Part shown: positions 25,201-34,200 of the stretch, piece after piece
Position numbering within the stretch: position 1 is the first letter of the stretch
How the letters are laid out: every line of letters begins with the position of its first letter
Assembly: GCA_017311185.1 (NCBI GenBank)
Contig: JAESUZ010001717.1
Coordinates: 434,001-498,000, forward strand
Direction of reading: 5' to 3'
Length of the DNA: 64,000 bases
Source: Proteles cristata cristata
Taxonomy: Eukaryota; Chordata; Mammalia; Carnivora; Hyaenidae
Position numbers and translations under genes: made by a program
The notes under the pieces: model-generated
Told to the model about the DNA's origin: nothing
Databases searched by the model: none
Seen by the model: only the letters and a program-made list of their open reading frames with translations

Positions 25201-28200
25201 ATGCGGCCATAGTGTTTGATTTGCCCTACAGTGTTCTCTCTGAGATGAGGAAGGCTTTATGGCCAGCCGGGCTCTTTTAGAGGAAGGAGGCTCTTGACGT
25301 TGACTTACAAAACTAAACACCAGATTCTTGACATTTTTACAAACGTCCTTTCTGTGCCATAGCCCGGCCTGGGTGGAATGTCATTTGCATGGTGGCTTTA
25401 ACCTTTCAGTTCTGAAATATGACCAGGTAGTGCAGCTGGGGCCGCCCAGGACCGGGGCCCCACGTGGCACCGCATTCGGAGCTCTGCCAGGTGAGCACCC
25501 AGGGCAGGTGACCGGGGTGGGGGACGCCTCTGGTGAGACACCCTCTCTCGTCACCAGCCTGGCTCCGCCTTTCTCTTGTGGTTAGTCTTTGAAAAGCCTT
25601 TAGGCGTCCCTGGCCTCTTTTTGATTTTCTGCTCGTAGGAATTCGCTTTGAGGCCGCTTTCCTTCCGTTAGCCTGTAGATGTCCAGAGAAGGAAGTAACA
25701 GCATCAAGTCAGATTTTATCTCCTTAGCCTGGTTTTCACTGCCAGCAGCTAATATTTTCCAAACCAGGAAGTAGACATCTCAGTAGGGGGTTGTGAATAT
25801 CGCTCTCGTCGAATTGCAGAGGTGTTGCTGGTGGTGGGCTCTTCGTGAACTTTTCCAGAAATAGTAAAAGCGGTCATGTAAGAAGGAAAGCCTTCGCTGT
25901 CACCCCACCCCCCGGGGTAACCGGTGTCTGTCCTCGGGGCAGGTTTATCTTTATGTCGGTTTCCATACCTCTGCTCACTTGGCTCCCGGGCACAGGCCCA
26001 GACAGGCGGGGCTTCTGAGCAGCAGTGCGGGCTCTGCAGACAGAGCTGGGCTTGAGCCCCGCCAGTGCCGTGCACCTGCTCAGACTCCCCATCTGTGGAA
26101 TGCAGGACTTGATTTCACGGGTGGTACTGGGGACTCACGGAGGTCACATGGAGAGGTCTCCTGGGTGCGGCCTGTGTGACTCAGTCAGTGTTCACAAGGG
26201 GGCTCGGAGTGGTCCCTGGAGCCGAATCACCCGGGAACGACTCCTGGCTCTATCACTTGGGAGCTGTGTGTTCATGGGCAAGTCACTTAACCTCTCTGTG
26301 CCTTACTCATCCCCTCTGTAAATGTCTCATGAGGTGGTTGTAGTTGTTAAATGAGCTGATTTACTTCAGGCACTCACAGCTGTGTCAGTGCAGTTTGTGC
26401 TACGTCGAGTGTCGGGTGTTATTTTATCCTATAAGCGTTAGGGCTTTTAATGATTTTTGGAAACATCTTCCTTTCTCATTGGCACAGGCTGTCTTTTCCT
26501 CCGTGTTTTACTTCGCATCCGTTCCGCTCTATCAAGGATTCCTCATCATTGGGTAAGGAAATCCAGGCAGTGTTACTAATCTTTTATGAAACTTCCCTAC
26601 AATAGCACTGATGAGAGTAGAAACATCGTGTCTAGACCAAGTGGCCAAACTCATTGGTGATTGGCAGCCAGAGCAAGATCGAAGGTTCCCAGACTCCGGG
26701 ATTTCCCTGGGATCTTAGGAAAAGGGGGAGGGCAGGTCTGGAAGGTACCCTCCCTGCCAAGGACCCCGGGAGAATGGCCTGCTGCCAGGGCTCTAGGGCG
26801 GGGTCCATCTCGGGGGACGTTCCTCGCGGAGCCCGACCGCTGTGTGCCACTGACCTGTTAGACGGGGTCACGTGGACATTTGCTGCCATCGGTTCCGTCC
26901 CCGTTCCTGACTTGGAACTCACAGGTGAGAATGTTCCCAGTCTCTGAGCTACCCAGGTAGGTGGAGTTCAGTTACACATGCCCGAGAGAGAGGTGCGTGC
27001 AGGGCACACCCCTGGTTGTGAGGAGACGGGGAGCACGGAGAGGCTGGCTGGTCCCGGGGAGAGTCTGGCGAAGAGGTCTGCCTGCTTCTGATCGGAAGAG
27101 TGGACTGTCCTTTGTCAGGTCCCAGAAGAATGAAAGAACATGCCAGAGCGTAGGCAGGGGCTCCCTGAAATGTGTTCCAGGTGGCCTTCTGCGGACCCCC
27201 CATCCCTCTCAGTTCCCACCTCCTCTCCCCCTCGCTCACCCGGCTCCAGCCGCACTGGCTGCCGTGCTGTTCTTCAAACAGGACACACCATCACCTCAGG
27301 ACCTTTGCATGTGCTGTTCTTGCTGCCTGGGATGTTCTTCCCTTCATTAGGGCATGGCTGCCTCTTACCGTCTATGGGTGTTTACACAGATGTCACATCC
27401 CTTGGGCTCCCTCTCTAAAAATCACACCACCCCACATCTCTCCCTCCCCCCCATTCTAGTTTTCTTCTTAGCACTTACCTGCAGCACACAGTGTAGTTTA
27501 CCGACTTTGCTGGCTCACCGACTAGCAGGCTAGCTCCCCGGGGACAGACGTTCCTGCCTGTTTTTCATCCGAATCTCCAGTAAAACCAGCCTTGGCATGT
27601 CATGGGGACTCAGTGAGCAGTTGCTGAATGAATGCATGGAAACTGGGCCCCAGAGGCTGGAGAAGACCTTTTCTGTCTTAACTTGCGGTGATTTTTCTCC
27701 ACTAGGTACTCCACCATTTACACCATGTTTCCCGTATTTTCTCTGGTCCTGGACAAAGACGTCAAGTCAGAAGTTGCCATGCTGTATCCTGAGCTCTACA
27801 AGGATCTTCTCAAGGTCCACTGGCCTCCTCCTTCCCTCCCTCATCCCTTCTCCTCCTCCTCCTTCCCTCCCTCATCCCTTCCCCTCCTCCTTCCCTCCCT
27901 CATCCCTTCCCCTCCTCCTTCCCTCCCTCATCCCTTCCCCTCCTCCTTCCCTTCCTCATCCTTCCCCTCCTCCTTCCCTCCCTCATCCTTTCCCCTCCTC
28001 CTCCTTCCCTCCCTCATCCCTTCCCCTCCTCCTCCTTCCCTCCCTCATCCCTTCCCCTCCCCTCCTCCTTCCCTCATCCTTTCCCCTCCTCCTCCTTCCC
28101 TCCCTCATCCCTTCCCCTCCTCCTCCTTCCCTCCCTCATCCCTTCCCCTCCTCCTTCCCTCCCTCATCCTTTCCCCTCCTCCTCCTTCCCTCCCTCATCC

Positions 28201-31200
28201 TTTCCCCTCTTCCTCCCTCCCTCATCCTTTCCCCTTCCTCCTCCTTCCCTCCCTCCCTTCCCTCATCCTTCCCCTCTCCCTCTCCTCCTCCCTTCCCCTC
28301 CCCTCCCTCCTTCCTTCCCTCCTCCTTCCCTCCCTCCCTTCCCCTCCTCCTCCTCCTCCCTTCCCCTCCTCCTCCCCCTCCCTCATCCTTCCCCTCCTCC
28401 TCCTTCCCTCCCTCATCCCTTCCTCCTCCTTCCTCCTCTCCTCCCTCCTCTTCCCCTCCTCCTTCCCCTCATCCTTCCCCTCCTCCTTCCCTCCCTCATC
28501 CCTTCCCCTCCTCCTTCCTCCCTCATCCCTTTCCCCTCCCCTCCTCCCCTCCTCCCTTCCCCCCTCCTCCTTCCCTCCCTCATCCCTTCCTCCTCTTTCC
28601 CTCCTCATCCCTTCCCTCCTCCTTCCCGCCCTCATCCCTTCCCCTCCTCCTTCCCTCCCTCATCCCTTCCCCTCCCTCATCCCTTCCCTCCTCCTCCTTC
28701 CCTCCCTCATCCCTTCCCCTCCTCCTCCCTCCCTCATCCCTTCCCTCCTCCTTCCCTCCCTCATCCCCCCTCCTCCTCCTTCCCTCCTCATCCCTTCCCC
28801 TCCTCCTCCTTCCCTCCCTCATCCCTTCCCCTCCTCTTTCCCTCCCTCATCCCTTCCCCTCCTCCTTCCCGCCCTCATCCCTTCCCTCCTCCTTCCTCCT
28901 CATCCCTTCCCCTCCTCCTCCTTCCCTCCCTCATCCCTTCCCCTCCCTCCTCATCCCTTCCCCTCCTCCTTCATCCTTCCCCTCCTCCTTCCCTCCCTCA
29001 TCCCTTCCCCTCCTCCTTCCCTCCCTCATCCCTTCCCCTCCTCCTTCCCTCCCTCATCCTTCCCCTCCTCCTCCTCCCTCCCTTCCCCTCCCCTCCCCTC
29101 CCTCATCCCTTCCCCTCCTCCTCCCTTCCCCTCCCCTCCCTCCCTCATCCCTTCCCCTCCTCTTTCCTCCCTCATCCCTTCCCCTCCTCCTTCCTTCCCT
29201 CATCCTTCCCCTCCTCCTTCCCTCCCCTCATCCCTTCCCCTCCTCCTCCTCCTTCCCTCCCTCATCCCTTCCCTCCTCCTTCCCTCCTCTCCTTCATCCC
29301 CTTCCCCTCCCTCATCCCTTCCCCTCCTCCTCCTTCCCTGGCTTTTTCCCTCCCTCTTTATCTCACACAGACACCCCCCTGCCATATCTGGTTTGAACAC
29401 TGATCTGAACTGGTGACAGCTTTCTTGGGAGGAAGGAGTAGATTTTATTTTTTTTTTCCCTTAAAAAAGTCCTATATGCACACGCCTCAGGAGTATGAAA
29501 CAGGACAGTAATATGTAAACTGAAAACATATCCACCAACAACTTAAAAAAAAAAGGAGCCCCTGACAGTTCGTGTGTGTGTGTGCGCGCGCGCATGATTT
29601 CACTTATTTGTCCTCAAGGAGTTTTACTGAGATTTATTCCCACTGAGTATCCTTTGTTTTTTAAATGTGTAATTTCTCAAACGTGTCCAGATATGTGTGA
29701 GACACTTTAAAAAATTGTTTTTAACATTCATTTATTTTTGAGAAACAGAGCGTGAGCAGGGGAGGGACAGAGAGAGAGGGAGACACAGAATCCAAGGCAG
29801 GCTCCAGGCTCTGAGCTGTCAGCACAGAGCCCGACGTGGGGCTCGAACCCACGAACCGTGAGACCATGAGCTGAACTGAAGTTGGCCGCTTAACCGACTG
29901 AGCCACCCGGGCGCCCCAACACTTTTATTATTATTTTTTTAAGTGAAAACAGGCAGGTTGGCTTGTTGGTGGAGGAGAAGCGTGAAGCAGCTGACACCCT
30001 GGAGAAGCCAAAGCCCGTAACCTGCTCTTTCTCATTCTCTCGTTCAGGGACGACCATTGTCCTACAAGACCTTCTTGACGTGGGTTTTGATTAGCATCTA
30101 CCAAGGTGAGGAACGTCACACCACCTGTCGTGCTTTGCTGGGGTGAACTTTTCTGTGCCTGCAGAACATGGAGGGGCCAGAACCCTGAAATGTGGTTAAG
30201 GGGTGGGACGTGAGCCCCGAGGGAGGCCCTCCTCGGCCTGTTCTAAGGACCAGAACATTCCGCACGGTGAGAGGTCTGTGTGGCGGTGCTGTCTGCTTGA
30301 GGAGATAAAGTCAGAGAAAACTATAATGAAGACCAGTCACAACCTGCTGGGGTGTGCAAGCCATTGTGACAAAAAGTGGCTGCTTTCTGGAATGTTCCGA
30401 TACTTTTTTTCTGAGGTCCTTATAGTTTTTGAGAACGTGTTTACTTCAGTGGCCTCCAGGGAGGGTCTCTCAGATTCTGCAGAGACTTTGTAAGATGACT
30501 TTTAAGTGTAGGAGGAGAAAATACCAAAGCCCCTGTTGGCGTTTGTTTCTATTTTTACATGTGTTTTATGCCTAACTGTGCAGTGGTCGTAATATCCATC
30601 TATGTCTGCCCTGGTGCAGACACACGCTTTACAAATATACACTATATGTTGGGCAGTGGCGGGGGGCGGGGGTTGCTGATGGCGTGTGCAACCAATAGGT
30701 GGAGATACTGTTGCATTTGTTGGCAGAAGGTTAAACTATCATTTAAAAAATCGAGGGGATAATTTTTAAGAAGTACGTCAGAGTGTAATACACACGTTGG
30801 TTTTCGCAGCCACTTTTTGTATGTAAAGGTTCATAACACGAACACTGAGGCTCCATTTCACCCCTTGGCCGCGAACCCGTCACGATGGGCAGTCTCTTGA
30901 GGCGTTCTGGGGTTTAGCGTCACCTGACCCTGACCCTGCCTCTGTGTGATATTCTTGCGCTGCTCAGACTTGATCTGCGTGAGCACCGTCTGTTTGCTTT
31001 CTGCGGTGCTGGAAAAACACGTATCTGTTTCCTTTGCCACTTTGGTACATGATGTTCTGTGTGTTATCTCTGGCATTTTGTGTGTGTGTGTGCGCACACG
31101 CGTGTGTGTGTGGTGGGTGTGAGGGCGTAAAACAACACAGGACTTAAGATTTACCATCTTTTTTTTTTTTTTTTTAATGTTTTATTTATTTCTAGGAAAG

Positions 31201-34200
31201 AGAGACAGCGTGAGCAGGGGAGGGTCAGAGAGAGAGGGAGTCACAGACTGAAACAGGCTCCAGGCTCTGAGCTGGCAGTCAGCACAGAGCCCGACGCGGG
31301 GCTCGAACCCACGAACCGCGAGATCATGACCCAAGCGAAAGTCGGACGCTTAACCGACTAAGCCACCCAGGCGCCCCAAGATTTACCATCTTTTTAAACA
31401 AAATTTACATCCGAGTTAGTTAGCATCTAGCGCAACGATGATTTCGGAGTAGATTCCAGTGACTCGTCCCCTACGTATAACACCCAGCGCTCATCCCAAC
31501 AAGTGCCTCCTCGATGCCCCTCCCCCACCTAGCCCCTCCCCCACCTCCTCCCCTCCAGCAACCCTGTTTGTTCTCTGTATTTGAGAGTCTCTTGGTTTGT
31601 TCCCCTCCCTGCTTATATCTTATTTTTGCTTCCCTTCCGTTATGTTCATGTTTCGTAGCTCAGATTCCACATATGAGTGAGGTCATGTGATATTTGTCTT
31701 TCTCTTGACTGTTCTGCTTAGTGTAATACCTTCTAGTTCCGTCCACGTAGTTGCAAACGGCAAGATCTCATTCTTTTTGATCGCCGAGCAATACTCCATG
31801 GTATGGCTCCACCCCGTCTTCACCCATTCATCTGCCGATACCATCCTCGCTTGTTAAGGGCCCGCTTCGCCGGTGCTCCGTGGGTGCCCACCTGGGCGTT
31901 ACGTGCTGCATCTCTAGCATTGCGCTGTTGTGAGAAAAGATCAAAGATCTCCAGAACTTTTTCATCTCGCACAACACTGTCCCCCTTCCCCACCGCAGCC
32001 CCTGGGGACCAGCACTGTCCTTTCTGTCTCCGTGAACGGGCCTAATTTAGGTGCCTTCTAGAAGCGGAAGAGCTACAGTATTTGTCTTTTTTGTGACGGC
32101 TTGCCTCTGTCATTTTAAAGAGCGGATTTAAGTTTAAATTTCTGTTTCTTGTTCCATCCACTCTGGATACTCTCTCCTGCCTTTCTTTGTTTTTTTCCGC
32201 CTTCCATCCCTCCCCCTCCCTCCTTCCCCCTCTCTCTGCCTTCCTCTCTCTCTTTCTCCTCCTCTGCAATTTTAGACTCCTTAGGATGTAAGGGCCAAAG
32301 GGAAACTGGGGAATCAGAGCGAGACACCTCTATAAAACCCCCGTAAAGTGCCACTCGTCAACCTCACGTAGCAAGCGCCACCTCTCATGTCTAAATGGAA
32401 GATGAAAAGGGGGCCCAGGCCTGTGAGCAGGCGGAGCCTCGGGCGGGGAGCGGGAGGGGCGGCAGCTGCGGGCGGGCAGGGCTGCGTGGGTCACCGGCTC
32501 CCTCTGCCTTCGCAGGGAGCACCATCATGTACGGGGCCCTGCTGCTGTTCGAGTCCGAGTTCGTGCACATCGTGGCGATCTCCTTCACGTCGCTGATCCT
32601 CACGGAGCTGCTCATGGTGGCCCTGACCATCCAGACGTGGCACTGGCTCATGACCGTGGCCGAGCTGCTCAGCCTGGCCTGCTACATCGCCTCCCTGGTG
32701 TTCCTCCACGAGTTCATCGGTAAGACCCGGGCAGCTGCGGCCGGGGCCCCTGCCTGGCACTCGTCCTGGGGTCTTCGTCCCGCTGGCCGTGGCACTCAGC
32801 TGCCCCCCGTTTCTTCCTGGTGTCCCCTCGGGGCAAGTGGCACTTGTGAATCGGCTTCCTGGGACAGATGCCGGCGGGATTGATGTCAGGGGAGTGTTTC
32901 CTCTTATTTTATTTTATTATTATTATTTTTTAAAAGCTCTCGTTTTGTTTTGTTTTGTTTTTAATTTTTTTTATTTATTTCTAGGAGAGAGAGAGAGAGA
33001 CAGCGTGAGCAGGGGAGGGTCAGAGAGAGAGGGAGTCACAGACTGAAACAGGCTCCAGGCTCTGAGCTGGCAGTCAGCACAGAGCCGACGCGGGGCTCGA
33101 ACCCACGAACCGCGAGATCATGACCTAAGCGAAAGTCGGATGCTTAACCGACTAAGCCAGCCAGGCGCCCCTGGAGTGTTTCCTTTTAAAACGCTCACTG
33201 CGCTGTTGAGTTCACTGAAGGGTTTCTCGGGGGAGCTGGGCTCCGGGCTCCGGGCTCCAGGGTGCGACGGCAATGCTGGACATCTGGGTTTTGTTCGTGA
33301 ATAAATGATCGTCCTGCAGGGTTGGTCCTTGTCAGTAGGTCAGGAAACTCCGCCTTACCCTGGAAGCGCCCCTCATCAGGTCTCATGTTCCTCAGCAAAC
33401 GGTCCGTGAGGTGTTCGCCAAGGTGAAAGGAGCATCCAGTCAGTGGGGTCTTAGAACACGTTCACACTTGTCCCCAGAGTCTCAGAATGCATTTTGTGAG
33501 CACCTACTGTGTGCTCCGTGGCTGGGGGGTCGTGAGCTCTGCCCTCGGGAAGGTGCCACGGGGGCCGGGTGGGCACACAGACACGGGTGGGCTCCACGGC
33601 CACTTAGTGGGACCGTGGCCGGTGCCGGCACGCACGCCGCAGCCCGTGCCCCACAAGTGGCGCCCGCTGCATGACTGAGGAAAGCGCGGGCTGTGCTCTG
33701 CTCCCGCAAACCCCTGCGGACCGCGGGCTCCCTGTCCCGCAGCGGGAGGGGGCGCCCGTCCGTTGGTGGCAGCTCCGCAGGCCACCCGGTTCCCACTTTG
33801 CACCGCCCTCGGGCCCCACCCAGCCCCGGCCTTGGCGGGCTTCCCGGAGGCGAGGGGAAAACGTTTCTGGCGTCGGGAGCGGCTGTCTGCGCTTGGGCGG
33901 CGGGGTTTGCGAAGAAAAACCCCAGCCGTCAGATTCCAGGTCAGAAACAGCCGTGAGAATTGTGTTTGCCTGTAGTTTCGTCTCCCTGGCGTTTCAGTGA
34001 CGGTCAGTGAGGACGGGGCTCAGAGAGAGGGGGGCGTGGCGGGAACCAGGCCCTGGGAGACAGAGCCCAGGAAGGGGGCCGGCGCCGGAGGGCCACGTGT
34101 CGGGGACGAGAGACAGCGCCCCCCACCCCGTTCCTCCACCCAGTAGCTATGCTGGCCAGTCCTGAGCTGCATGGCCCTTCTGGAACATTCCGCCCGCTCA

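Noticed and set aside
27823..29340. CRISPR-like array because of regular repeated units
   Set aside because: No unique spacers between constant repeats; it is a degenerate low-complexity minisatellite in a mammalian intron.
28222..29400. Glu/Gly/Arg-rich open frames on the - strand
   Set aside because: Antisense of the same minisatellite; purine-only codons give GGA/GAA/AGG repeats without biological support.
27597..29416. Open frames of 599 and 563 codons on the + strand
   Set aside because: They run through the pyrimidine minisatellite, where stop codons cannot form because they need purines. Only 27706-27814 is coding, as an ATP9A exon.
31391..31860. Active L1 element
   Set aside because: Only an antisense 3' UTR fragment; no ORF1 or ORF2 sequence in the window.
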